This document shows positions 28,590-37,110 of a stretch of 64,000 nt of DNA, one piece after another; positions within the stretch are counted from its first letter, which is position 1, and the number at the start of each line of letters is the position of its first letter. The notes beneath the pieces are model-generated. The model saw only the letters and a program-made list of their open reading frames with translations, was not told the DNA's origin and searched no databases. The position numbers and the translations under genes were made by a program. Source of the DNA: Bacteroidales bacterium. Its GTDB lineage: Bacteria > Bacteroidota > Bacteroidia > Bacteroidales > G3-4614. Where the stretch lies: the NCBI GenBank assembly GCA_017521245.1, contig JAFXDI010000025.1:1-64000 (forward strand), written 5' to 3'.

Positions 28590-29498
28590 TTAAAAATATC
28601 CTTCTCTCTTCTTTTGTTCCATACTTGCCTCTTGGTCAAAGTCGATAACGCGAGTAGTACGTTCTGATTTAGTTGTAATCATCATCTCCTCAACTATCTT
28701 TTCAATAGTGTCAGCCTCTGATTCAACTGCACCTGTTAATGGATAACAACCCAAAGTGCGGAAGCGAACCATCTTCATTTCTGCCTTTGCTCTCATCTCT
28801 TCTGGCATACGATCATCATCAGCCAAAATCAAGTTGCCGTCAACATTAACCACCGGACGCTCTTTTGCGTAATATAGAGGAACAATAGGAATGTTTTCTA
28901 ATCTAATATATTGCCATATATCCAACTCTGTCCAGTTTGAGAGGGGGAATACCCTGATTGATTCTCCCTTTTGAACTTTAGCGTTGTATATATCCCAAAG
29001 TTCAGGACGTTGGTTTTTAGGATCCCATTTGTGGAAACGGTCACGGAACGAGAATATTCTCTCTTTTGCACGAGATTTCTCCTCATCCCTTCTTGCTCCA
29101 CCAAAAGCAGCATCAAATTTATGTTTGTCAAGAGCCTGTAAAAGAGCCTGAGTTTTCATAACATCGGTGTGAACTTTACTTCCGTGAGTAAAAGGACCGA
29201 TACCTGCTTCGTAAGCCTCTTTATTATACTCAACAATTAAATTCCAACCAAACTCTTTTGCATATTTATCGCGGAACTCAATCATCTCTTTAAATTTCCA
29301 TTTAGAGTCGATGTGCATTAAAGGAAATGGAACACGACCGGGTGCAAAGGCTTTCTCTGCAAGGCGAACCATAACAGAAGAGTCTTTACCAATAGAGTAT
29401 AGCATGACAGGGTTCTCAAACTCTGCGGCAACCTCTCTAATGATATGAATTGCTTCTGCCTCAAGTTCTTTTAAGTGACTTAAATTGTATTCTTTCAT
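28590..29498 (-). CDS. cysD: Sulfate adenylyltransferase subunit 2
   Basis: Catalytic subunit of ATP sulfurylase, forming APS and pyrophosphate. I chose the ATG at 29498 ([15 protein letters not shown]), where family homology starts; the frame opens at 29537. The 302-residue product has the PP-loop [40 protein letters not shown] and the C-terminal [14 protein letters not shown] and RTTRVIDFD. First gene of the cysD-cysN-sulfotransferase unit, with its own -7 element 37 bases upstream of the ATG and a terminator beyond that. Confidence 0.97.
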   Translation of the reverse strand: MKEYNLSHLKELEAEAIHIIREVAAEFENPVMLYSIGKDSSVMVRLAEKAFAPGRVPFPLMHIDSKWKFKEMIEFRDKYAKEFGWNLIVEYNKEAYEAGIGPFTHGSKVHTDVMKTQALLQALDKHKFDAAFGGARRDEEKSRAKERIFSFRDRFHKWDPKNQRPELWDIYNAKVQKGESIRVFPLSNWTELDIWQYIRLENIPIVPLYYAKERPVVNVDGNLILADDDRMPEEMRAKAEMKMVRFRTLGCYPLTGAVESEADTIEKIVEEMMITTKSERTTRVIDFDQEASMEQKKREGYF

Positions 29499-29534
29499 AC
29501 TTAATAATAAATGTTTCAGAAATATTTTGAACCG

Positions 29535-29542
29535 CAAAGATA
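29535..29542 (-). promoter_or_regulatory. -7 element for cysD
   Basis: Minus-strand TATCTTTG followed by C, 37 bases before the cysD ATG. No TTTG at the -33 position. Confidence 0.55.
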
Positions 29543-29653
29543 CAAATAACTCCTCATATATTAAGCACTTTATATATATTTTATATATAAAAGGGGAATT
29601 ATAGAGATAAAATGATACTCATAAGATGTAAAAATCTTATGTCCTTAATAAAA

Positions 29654-29688
29654 AATGGCGAAGTGCAGACTAAATGCACTTCGCCATT
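29654..29688 (-). terminator. Internal terminator of the sulfonation cluster
   Basis: A perfect 14-base-pair stem (29654-29667 with 29675-29688), loop of seven bases, followed on the minus strand by about six T. It lies 20 bases after the stop of the Mpv17-like gene and separates the upstream half of the cluster from cysD. Confidence 0.85.
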
Positions 29689-29707
29689 ATGTTATCGTTT
29701 CCTCAAA

Positions 29708-30400
29708 TTATTTTCTGCTCTTAACCGCAGCAACAGCAAGAATTACACCAAGGGCAACTCCCAATAGAGCGGCAAAGAGAACTCTCATCTCTTGCGGAAG
29801 TAGGAATGTAATTGTGTGTGCTGGATACCAAAAGAGAGGTATTGTCTTTTTAAAAACAAATCCCCATTGGACTTTCCAGTTTAGTTCACTTATGTACTTG
29901 CCAAAAGGAATGGGTGTAATAAGAGACTTTAAAGAACCTCCATTATTTAAAATATGAGTATCAGTAATCTTGTGAAAAGTCATAAATACAGGTGCAAAAA
30001 TAGTATTCATTGCAACCGAAATTGCTAATGCAACCAATACTTTATTCAAGCATAACTCGCCAGCGAGCATCTTAGTGGCATTCTCCATACCAGCCAGCTC
30101 CATAAATACAGGTACACCAGTTGAGAATATAGTCATTGCCATGCCAATGCAAACACCTAAAACTCCCCAAATAACCATACGAGGTATAAGACCAAAAGTC
30201 TTAGTTATATATTTGCCGTTTGAAATTCTCATACCAATCATCTCTCCCATGGTAGAGAGTATGGCAAACTTCAAGAAGCTCATTATTATTGCGTGTTCCG
30301 AGTTGAATGTTTTGTACCATTCATAAACAGTATCACAAACAAAGAAGGGTAAAAACAGGGTAACAACAACAATAATAAATATTAAATCACTCTTTTTCAT
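29708..30400 (-). CDS. Mpv17/PMP22-like integral membrane protein
   Basis: A 230-residue hydrophobic protein with about five membrane segments (starting near residues 5-25 and including VIWGVLGVCIGMAMTIF and MRVLFAALLGVALGVILA). The last third, with NW..QW, then FWYPAHTITFLLPQEMRVLF, resembles the Mpv17/PMP22 C-terminal signature (W-P...F..VP...R), a family best known from mitochondrial and peroxisomal membranes. The ATG at 30400 is preferred to the TTG at 30406. It lies nine bases after cysC in the sulfate-activation cluster, so a role in moving a substrate or product of PAPS chemistry, or in anchoring the pathway, is plausible but unproven. Confidence 0.6.
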   Translation of the reverse strand: MKKSDLIFIIVVVTLFLPFFVCDTVYEWYKTFNSEHAIIMSFLKFAILSTMGEMIGMRISNGKYITKTFGLIPRMVIWGVLGVCIGMAMTIFSTGVPVFMELAGMENATKMLAGELCLNKVLVALAISVAMNTIFAPVFMTFHKITDTHILNNGGSLKSLITPIPFGKYISELNWKVQWGFVFKKTIPLFWYPAHTITFLLPQEMRVLFAALLGVALGVILAVAAVKSRK

Positions 30401-30409
30401 TGTCAATTA

Positions 30410-31009
30410 TTATAATGTTATTCTCTCTTTGATGATATCTTTAAGTTTTGCTATGCACTCTTCAATAGTAAATTTTGAGGTATCAATCTCTGCAAAAGGA
30501 TTTTCGGGAGCCTCAAAGGGAGCAGATATGCCTGTAAAATCTTTAATAATACCGGCCCTTGCTTTCTTGTACAGACCTTTTACATCGCGTTGTTCACAAA
30601 CTTCAAGAGGGGTGCTTATAAACACTTCAAGAAAATCATTCTCGCCAATAATTTCACCAGCCATTTTTCTAACCTCATTTGTTGGGCTTATAAATGATGC
30701 TATTGTGATTATACCACTATCTGCAAAAAGTTTAGCAACTTCAGCAATACGGCGAATATTCTCTTTGCGATCCTCCTCAGAGAATCCAAGATTATTGTTG
30801 ATGCCTGTTCTGATGTTGTCACCATCTAAAAGCCTGCACACATAACCTGCGTTGTGTAACTCTCTCTCAAGTGCTATGGCTAAAGTACTTTTACCTGAAC
30901 CTGAGAGTCCGGTAAACCAAAGAACAACACCACGTTGTTTAAGAAGTTTTTCTCTATCTTCACGTTGAAGCATTCTGTCGAATATAGGATATATATTTTC
31001 AGTTGGCAT
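30410..31009 (-). CDS. cysC: Adenylylsulfate (APS) kinase
   Basis: Phosphorylates APS to PAPS, the universal sulfo donor. The 199-residue enzyme has the P-loop GLSGSGKS (34-41), LDGDNIRTGINNNLGFSEEDRKENIRR, FISPTNEVR and the lid segment DVKGLYKKARAGIIKDFTGI. All catalytic motifs are intact, unlike in the CysC-like tail of CysN nearby. It starts 24 bases after the SLC13 permease and is followed by the Mpv17-like gene. Confidence 0.97.
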   Translation of the reverse strand: MPTENIYPIFDRMLQREDREKLLKQRGVVLWFTGLSGSGKSTLAIALERELHNAGYVCRLLDGDNIRTGINNNLGFSEEDRKENIRRIAEVAKLFADSGIITIASFISPTNEVRKMAGEIIGENDFLEVFISTPLEVCEQRDVKGLYKKARAGIIKDFTGISAPFEAPENPFAEIDTSKFTIEECIAKLKDIIKERITL

Positions 31010-31033
31010 AGTCAGTATTAATTAAAGTTGTTA

Positions 31034-32869
31034 TTAAGGTAAATTAACGGGAATATTAGTTAAACTTCCCCAATAAATAAGGGGAACAAATATAGTTGTT
31101 ATTATTAAGCATATAATACTCAAAGGAACACCAATTTTCATAAAGTCCATAAATTTGTATCCACCAATACTTTGAACAATAAGGTTGGTTTGATATCCAA
31201 TAGGAGTAGAGAAGCTTGCCGATGCTGCCATACAAATGGTTATAAAGAATGGCATTGGGTCTATTCCTAAATTGTTAGCCATAGAGAGTGCTACGGGATA
31301 TGCCAATGCGGCAGCAGCGTTATTTGTGATAAACTCTGTAATGATTGTTGTTACAAAATATAGAGTGGCAATCATACCAATAGGACCTAAACTACCTGAA
31401 ATATTTATAAGAGTGCTTGCAATAGAGTCTGCTATACCAGAATTTTGCATAGCAGATGAGATGGCAAATGCCGATGCTATGGCTATCAGAACATCCCAGC
31501 TTACAAACTTTGTATATTTTTTTGCAGGGTAGAGTTTAAATAGAGTCATAGCAAAGAGAGCCAACGATGCAAAGAAGAACATATCCAACTTCATACCATT
31601 AAGGCGAGGTAGATACTCTCCGCATGTTGCGCCAACAACCATAAGAATCAAGATTATTAGAGCTGCCCATTTTCTGTTCTTCTTCATAGGAGCCTCATAA
31701 TCACTTACGTCAGACATTAGGTGAAAAACGCTACTCTCTCCCCATGCACCAATAAATGAGTTGTCGGTTAAAAGCAGTAGGTCATCACCCTCCTCAAATT
31801 TAACATCTTCAAATCCTGAGGTTATAGTTTTTCCATCTTTTTTAATTGCTATAATAGCAGCGCCATAACGTCTTTGAAAGTTGAACTCTTTTAAAGTTTT
31901 TCTCAATCCCGGGAAACGAGGAGCAAGTACAACCTCAACAACTTTTTCCGCTTTTTTTATAAAGTCGGGGTCTGCATCTTTAATAGAGGTTAAGGTGATA
32001 CCCTCTGTCTTTGTAAGGTTTTCAATATGTATGCTTCTTCCCGAGATCAAAAGAGTATCCCCTTCATTAAGAGTTATCTCTTTCTCTGATATGTCAATAA
32101 ATTCGTTGTTTCTTTTAATGGCGGCAATATCGTTTTGGGCTAAAAGATTACTATGTCCATTTATTACAGTGCTACCAATGAATGGACTGTTTGTGTTAAC
32201 GGCGAATTCAAAATAGAACTCTTTTGTCTCATTATCTTTGCTTTTGTTCGATATCTCTTTTTTATTGGGTAGCCATTTTTTAGATGTTGCAAAAATATAT
32301 AATAAGCCAACGATAAGAGTTATAATTCCTATGTGAGATATCTCAAACATTTTCATTGCATATCCATCTTGATCCATCATACCGGCTACCACAAGGTTGG
32401 TTGATGTACCAATTAGAGTACAAGTACCTCCTAATATAGTTGCGTATGATAGGGGGATAAGAAATTTCTTAACAGGCATTTTATAGAACTCTGCCCATTT
32501 CTTTACGATAGGAGCAAAAATAACCACAATAGCCGTATTATTTAGCAGTGATGATAGAACAGCAACAATAGGCAACATTCTAACTTGTGTAGAAAAAACA
32601 GAACTCTTCTTTTGAGGAAGGATAAGTTTTATTAAGTAATCCAATGCCCCTGAACGTCTAACACCTTCGCTGACTAAGAATAGTATTGCAACGGTAATCA
32701 TACCTTTGTTGCTGAATCCTTGAATCATCTCTTTGGGAGAGATAATACCAGAAGTCATAAATATAATAGCAACTAATAGAAGTGTAAGCCCTGGCCTCAT
32801 TCTGTCTGTTGCTAATACTCCAAGCATTACAACAATAACACACAATACAAATATCGCTTCAAAACTCAT
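31034..32869 (-). CDS. SLC13 family anion permease with RCK_C domains (likely sulfate importer)
   Basis: The 611-residue protein has two sets of membrane helices flanking a cytosolic insert with two TrkA-C/RCK_C-like domains (about 210-390: FIGSTVINGHSNL...EGDTLLISG and FPGLRKTLKEFNFQRRYGAAIIAIKKDG...EGDDLLLL). Family signatures include PLSYATILGGTCTLIGTSTN near residue 140 and PIGYQTNLIV near the end. Its place between cysQ and cysC points to sulfate uptake. I chose the ATG at 32869 over the TTG at 32875. It starts 11 bases after cysQ. Confidence 0.9.
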   Translation of the reverse strand: MSFEAIFVLCVIVVMLGVLATDRMRPGLTLLLVAIIFMTSGIISPKEMIQGFSNKGMITVAILFLVSEGVRRSGALDYLIKLILPQKKSSVFSTQVRMLPIVAVLSSLLNNTAIVVIFAPIVKKWAEFYKMPVKKFLIPLSYATILGGTCTLIGTSTNLVVAGMMDQDGYAMKMFEISHIGIITLIVGLLYIFATSKKWLPNKKEISNKSKDNETKEFYFEFAVNTNSPFIGSTVINGHSNLLAQNDIAAIKRNNEFIDISEKEITLNEGDTLLISGRSIHIENLTKTEGITLTSIKDADPDFIKKAEKVVEVVLAPRFPGLRKTLKEFNFQRRYGAAIIAIKKDGKTITSGFEDVKFEEGDDLLLLTDNSFIGAWGESSVFHLMSDVSDYEAPMKKNRKWAALIILILMVVGATCGEYLPRLNGMKLDMFFFASLALFAMTLFKLYPAKKYTKFVSWDVLIAIASAFAISSAMQNSGIADSIASTLINISGSLGPIGMIATLYFVTTIITEFITNNAAAALAYPVALSMANNLGIDPMPFFITICMAASASFSTPIGYQTNLIVQSIGGYKFMDFMKIGVPLSIICLIITTIFVPLIYWGSLTNIPVNLP

Positions 32870-32880
32870 AATCAAGAATC

Positions 32881-33684
32881 TTATTTTTTAATAATAAACC
32901 AAGGGTTTAACAGATTTTCTTTGTTGTATTTCAAAGGTGTAGATTCATCAGTAAGTGTACAACAAAGTCCCATTGAACGAGCAATAGCATCGCCGGCGGC
33001 AGTATCCCATTCCATCGTGGGAGCAAAGCGAGGATAAACATCGGCACTACCTTCGCATACAAGACAAATTTTAATAGAACTACCCACCGATACCATCTCC
33101 AAGTTAGGGTATTGCTCCTTTTTTTTGTTAATAAACTCTTCAGTCTCAGGAGATAGGTGAGAGCGAGATGCAACTACTCTAAACTCTCTCTCTTGCGAGT
33201 AGCAAGGCATTGGCATACTTGCTTTGATTAGCGGACCAATACCTTTATAGTTTTCAATGGTAAAATCTTCAATTTTGAAAGCTCCTTCTCCCTTTGCACC
33301 AAAATATAGAGTCTTTTTAACGGGAATATAGATAACTCCTAAAATAGGAGTGCCGTTTTTTACTAAAGCAATATTTACGGTAAACTCTCCGTTGCGTTTA
33401 ATAAACTCTTTAGTACCATCAAGAGGGTCAACAATCCAAAGCGAGTCCCACTCTTTCCTTTCGTTATAGGGGTTGTTCTTAATCTCTTCGCTAAGAATTG
33501 GCAGACATGATGAGTTTAACTCTTTGCAGATAACCTCATTCGACATTTTGTCTGCAATAGTCAAAGGTGAGTTGTCTGCTTTAATCTCAATATTGAAATC
33601 AGAGTTCTCATCGTTATATATTTTTAGAATCTCTTCTCCAGCCAATAGGGCTGCTTTTACAGCCAAATCCAAATAAATTTTCAT
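32881..33684 (-). CDS. cysQ: 3'(2'),5'-bisphosphate nucleotidase CysQ
   Basis: Hydrolyses PAP, the toxic by-product of PAPS-dependent sulfotransfer, to AMP and phosphate. The 267-residue product has the inositol monophosphatase fold with the metal-binding motifs LSEE, DPLDGTKEFIKRNGEFTVNIALV, and WDTAAGDAIAR. The open frame begins at 33765, but the ATG at 33684 (MKIYLDLAVKAALLAGEEIL) matches the family start. First gene of the cluster, so it caps the cycle by removing the PAP that the sulfotransferase makes. Confidence 0.95.
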   Translation of the reverse strand: MKIYLDLAVKAALLAGEEILKIYNDENSDFNIEIKADNSPLTIADKMSNEVICKELNSSCLPILSEEIKNNPYNERKEWDSLWIVDPLDGTKEFIKRNGEFTVNIALVKNGTPILGVIYIPVKKTLYFGAKGEGAFKIEDFTIENYKGIGPLIKASMPMPCYSQEREFRVVASRSHLSPETEEFINKKKEQYPNLEMVSVGSSIKICLVCEGSADVYPRFAPTMEWDTAAGDAIARSMGLCCTLTDESTPLKYNKENLLNPWFIIKK

Positions 33685-33721
33685 CGTTAAATAATTATAA
33701 TTATAGGGTGCAAGCCAAAAA

Positions 33722-33751
33722 CAAACATACTCCCCATAAAATGCAAAAATA
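33722..33751 (-). promoter_or_regulatory. Candidate -7 elements for the cysQ unit
   Basis: Two minus-strand TAnnTTTG matches, at 33722-33729 (TATGTTTG) and 33744-33751 (TATTTTTG), 37-67 bases before the cysQ ATG. Neither has a TTTG at the -33 distance. AT-rich sequence makes chance matches likely. Confidence 0.35.
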
Positions 33752-33796
33752 TAAAAAATATGCAAAAAAAGAAGATAAAATCCTCAAAAAACAATA

Positions 33797-33832
33797 TTTG
33801 TGATAGCATATTGTAAAAATAAGATATATTTG
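33797..33832 (+). promoter_or_regulatory. Putative promoter of the M16 peptidase gene
   Basis: TATATTTG at 33825-33832, 23 bases before the ATG; TTTG at 33797-33800, 24 bases upstream of it. Confidence 0.5.
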
Positions 33833-33855
33833 TAGTTCAGTATAAATAGAGAAAG

Positions 33856-35094
33856 ATGATAGACCTGAATAGATATACTCTAAAAAATGGATTGCGTATA
33901 GTTCATCACTACGATTCTGATACTAAGATAGTAGTGGTAAATATGCTATATAAGGTAGGTGCAAAAAATGACACTCATGGTAAAACCGGATATGCACATC
34001 TTCTTGAACATCTTATGTTTGAGGGAACAACTAAGGTCCCTAATTTTGATGAAGTGTTACAAAAGGTAGGGGGCGAGAATAACGCTTACACCACTCAGGA
34101 TATAACAAATTACTACGAGATATTGCCATATCAAAATGCAGAGACTGCATTTTGGTTAGAGAGTGACAGAATGGTTAATCTTTGTTTAACAGAAGAGAAT
34201 TTATCTGTGCAACGCCACGTGGTTGCTGAGGAGTTTAAACAGAGAGTCTTAAATCGCGATTATGCCGATGCTTCTGCAATATATCGTAAGGTGGCATATA
34301 AAAAACATCCATACAGAATAATCACAATAGGAGAGAAGTTGTCGCATATATACGATGCTAAATTGAGTGATGTAAAAGATTATTATCAAAGATATTATGC
34401 ACCCAATAATGCAATACTATCGGTTGTTGGTAATATAACATTCTCAGAGTGTATAAGGTTGGCAGAGAAGTGGTTTGGAAATATTGAATCACAACCGCTT
34501 GACGCAATACCATTGCCACAAGAGCCTTCTCAACGAAAGGCACGAATAAAGAGAGTCTATCGCAATGTCCCCTCATCGAACATATATAAGGTTTATCACA
34601 TGGTATCTCGCCAGCATAAAGATTATCCCTGTTTCGATTTAATATCAGATATTCTATCTACCGGTAAATCATCGCGATTAAACCATGAGCTGGTACAAAA
34701 CAAAAAGATATTCTCTATGGTAGATGCTGCCATAACTGGCAATGTGGAGCCCGGATTGTTGGTTGTTGTGGGGCGTCTTGCACCCGGGATAAATATTGAG
34801 GAGGCTGATAAGGTACTGTCCGCTGAGATTGCAAAATTGAGTAGCGAGGAGGTAACAAAACGTGAACTTGAGAAAGTTGTAAATAAATTTGAATCAAACT
34901 TCCTCTTTGAGAACATAGGAGCATGTGAGTTGGCGGCAAACATTGCCTATTACGAAATGTTAGATAGTGACATAAATGAAGAGGTGGATAAGTATCGTAA
35001 AGTAACACCCCAACAAATTATAGAGGTGGCAAAAAACTATCTAATACCAAGTAATAGCACTACGTTATATTATCAAGCAGAAGAGAAAGTTTAG
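33856..35094 (+). CDS. M16 family zinc peptidase (insulinase-like)
   Basis: The 412-residue protein is a half-length pitrilysin-type peptidase with the inverted zinc motif HLLEH at residues 48-52 and a downstream acidic helix with EEFKQRV supplying the third ligand. The second M16C domain is present (e.g. GNITFSECIRLAEKWFGNI and SRLNHELVQNKKIFSMVDA). There is no signal peptide, so it is probably cytosolic. M16 members of this size often cleave peptides or signal-peptide remnants. It is divergent from cysQ and seems monocistronic. The inactive M16 partner often found next to such genes is not seen. Confidence 0.9.
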   Translation: MIDLNRYTLKNGLRIVHHYDSDTKIVVVNMLYKVGAKNDTHGKTGYAHLLEHLMFEGTTKVPNFDEVLQKVGGENNAYTTQDITNYYEILPYQNAETAFWLESDRMVNLCLTEENLSVQRHVVAEEFKQRVLNRDYADASAIYRKVAYKKHPYRIITIGEKLSHIYDAKLSDVKDYYQRYYAPNNAILSVVGNITFSECIRLAEKWFGNIESQPLDAIPLPQEPSQRKARIKRVYRNVPSSNIYKVYHMVSRQHKDYPCFDLISDILSTGKSSRLNHELVQNKKIFSMVDAAITGNVEPGLLVVVGRLAPGINIEEADKVLSAEIAKLSSEEVTKRELEKVVNKFESNFLFENIGACELAANIAYYEMLDSDINEEVDKYRKVTPQQIIEVAKNYLIPSNSTTLYYQAEEKV

Positions 35095-35133
35095 GATAAG
35101 TCCCTAAAAAAATATTATTTAAAAATAGAAACA

Positions 35134-35164
35134 TTTGTTTTAAAAGAAAAATTTAATACATTTG
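35134..35164 (+). promoter_or_regulatory. Promoter of the DUF349 gene
   Basis: TTTG at 35134-35137, 19 bases, TACATTTG at 35157-35164: full consensus match. It leaves a leader of about 90 bases that contains two hairpins. Confidence 0.7.
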
Positions 35165-35176
35165 TATATTGTAAAC

Positions 35177-35244
35177 ATACCGAGTGAAAAAGAGTTATAA
35201 TCGGTATAAATAAAATTATTGTGGATGGGGAGTCTTTGGACTCC
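35177..35244 (+). promoter_or_regulatory. Structured 5' leader of the DUF349 gene
   Basis: Two stems lie between the promoter and the ATG: ATACCGA (35177-35183) with TCGGTAT (35201-35207), and GGAGTC (35229-35234) with GACTCC (35239-35244) around a TTTG loop. The second ends 16 bases before the ATG, where it could limit ribosome access. Confidence 0.5.
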
Positions 35245-35260
35245 ATAAACTTGTATAACT

Positions 35261-37090
35261 ATGACAGAATTAAATGATTCAGTATTGAAGGAGAATGAAA
35301 TTGCAGAAGTAGAGAGTGTAAGTGTAGTTGTTTCAGAGCAAGAGGCAATGGTTGCCCAATGCGAAGAGATACAAAAGGAGGAGTTGTCGCTACCCGCCAC
35401 AAGAATAGAAGTAGTAGAACAGATAGAACGAGCAATAGAACGAGATGTTGCTGAAGTAAAGGGAGAGGTAGAGCAACTAAAACAGCACTATTATAAACTA
35501 CGTATGCAAGAGTATGAGGTTGCACGTGCAGAGTATGAATCAACCCAAACTGATGAAGAAGAGAAGACTCCATTTATTGTGCCGGCAGATGAGCTTGAAG
35601 AGCGTTTGAAGGTAGCAATACAAAATTATAAAGAGAAAAAAGCAAAATATCTTGCAGAGCAGGAGCAACAACGCCAAGCCAATTTAACACAAAAACAAGC
35701 GGTGTTGGATGAAATGTCGCAATTAATTGCCGATGCAGACAATGTAAACAAACGTTATTCAGAGTTTCAACAACTACAACAAAAGTTCAAAAGCATTACC
35801 GATATTCCCGCAACTGCGGTAACTCAAATTTGGAAAACATACCAACTCTATGTTGAGCAATTTTACGATATGCTGAAAATTAACAAAGAGTTACGCGATT
35901 ATGATTTCAAAAAGAATCTTGAGCAAAAAACAGCATTGTGCGAGGCTGCCGAGAAATTATCTGAAGAGAAAGATGTAGTAGTTGCATTTAAAGCTCTTCA
36001 AAGATTGCATGATGAGTGGCGTGAGATAGGACCAGTAGACAGGGAGTTACGCGAATCAATATGGCAAAGATTCAAAGATGCCTCAACAGATGTGAACAGA
36101 CGTCACCAGCAACACTTTGAGAATATAAAAGCGAGAGAGAAAGAGGCAGAAGAGGCAAAAACAGCTGTGTGTGAAAAAGCTGAGGCTGTAGATTTTGAAG
36201 CGCTTACCTCATTCTCGGCATGGGAAGAGAAGACAAAAGAGATTTTGAATCTGCAAGCAGAATGGAAAACATTAGGATTTGCTTCACACAAAATAAATAC
36301 ACAACTATTTGAGCGTTTCCGCAAAGCATGTGATAACTTTTTTACAAAGAAATCGGAATATTACAAAGAGGTAAAAGATACATTTACTTCAAACTTAGAG
36401 GCAAAACAAAGATTGTGTGAAAAAGCCGAAGCCTTAAAAGATAGCGCTGAATGGCAAAAGACAACAGAGAAGATGATTGCCTTACAAAAAGAGTGGAAAA
36501 AAATTGGAGCAGTACCACGTAAATACTCTGACTCTATATGGAAACGTTTTGTGTCGGCATGCGATTACTTCTTTGCACAAAAGGCGGAAGCTATGAAACA
36601 ACAAAACGAAGAGGAGGCAAAGAATCTTGAAGCAAAACGAGCAATATTAGAGAAACTTAAAGCTTTTGACGAGTCATTAGAAACCTCTGTGGCAGAAGCC
36701 GAGTTACGTTCAATAATTGTAGAGTGGAATGCAATAGGATTTGTTCCATTCAAAGAAAAAGATAAATTAAACAAAGCCTTTAAATCAGAACTTGATAAAC
36801 AGTTTAATCGTTTAAATATAAAGAACAAGAGTGCAAGATTATCGGCATATGAAACATCAATAAAAGGAGGTAATAGCAATAAACTATATAGTGAGCGAGA
36901 AAAGCTACTAAGAACATACGAACGTATAAAAACAGAGAAGCAGACACTTCAAAATAATATCGGATTTTTAAGTATCTCTTCAAAACAAGGGAATGTATTC
37001 ATAAAAGAGATTGAACGCAAGATTAAGAAACTCGATGAAGATATGGAGTTGATAATTGCAAAGATTGAGTTGATTGACAAAAATATTTAA
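35261..37090 (+). CDS. DUF349 domain-containing coiled-coil protein
   Basis: A 609-residue, highly charged helical protein with no signal peptide. It carries several DUF349 repeats of about 70 residues; each has a WK.IG/W..IG type core (e.g. LHDEWREIGPVDRELRESIWQRFKDA, LQAEWKTLGF, LQKEWKKIGAVPRKYSDSIWKRF, VEWNAIGFVPFKEKDKLNKAFK). The C-terminus is a coiled coil. The family's biochemical role is not established. It has its own consensus promoter and a structured leader, and may be cotranscribed with the sugar transferase 20 bases downstream. Confidence 0.88.
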   Translation: MTELNDSVLKENEIAEVESVSVVVSEQEAMVAQCEEIQKEELSLPATRIEVVEQIERAIERDVAEVKGEVEQLKQHYYKLRMQEYEVARAEYESTQTDEEEKTPFIVPADELEERLKVAIQNYKEKKAKYLAEQEQQRQANLTQKQAVLDEMSQLIADADNVNKRYSEFQQLQQKFKSITDIPATAVTQIWKTYQLYVEQFYDMLKINKELRDYDFKKNLEQKTALCEAAEKLSEEKDVVVAFKALQRLHDEWREIGPVDRELRESIWQRFKDASTDVNRRHQQHFENIKAREKEAEEAKTAVCEKAEAVDFEALTSFSAWEEKTKEILNLQAEWKTLGFASHKINTQLFERFRKACDNFFTKKSEYYKEVKDTFTSNLEAKQRLCEKAEALKDSAEWQKTTEKMIALQKEWKKIGAVPRKYSDSIWKRFVSACDYFFAQKAEAMKQQNEEEAKNLEAKRAILEKLKAFDESLETSVAEAELRSIIVEWNAIGFVPFKEKDKLNKAFKSELDKQFNRLNIKNKSARLSAYETSIKGGNSNKLYSEREKLLRTYERIKTEKQTLQNNIGFLSISSKQGNVFIKEIERKIKKLDEDMELIIAKIELIDKNI

Positions 37091-37110
37091 GGATTTAAGA
37101 GATTCAGAAA

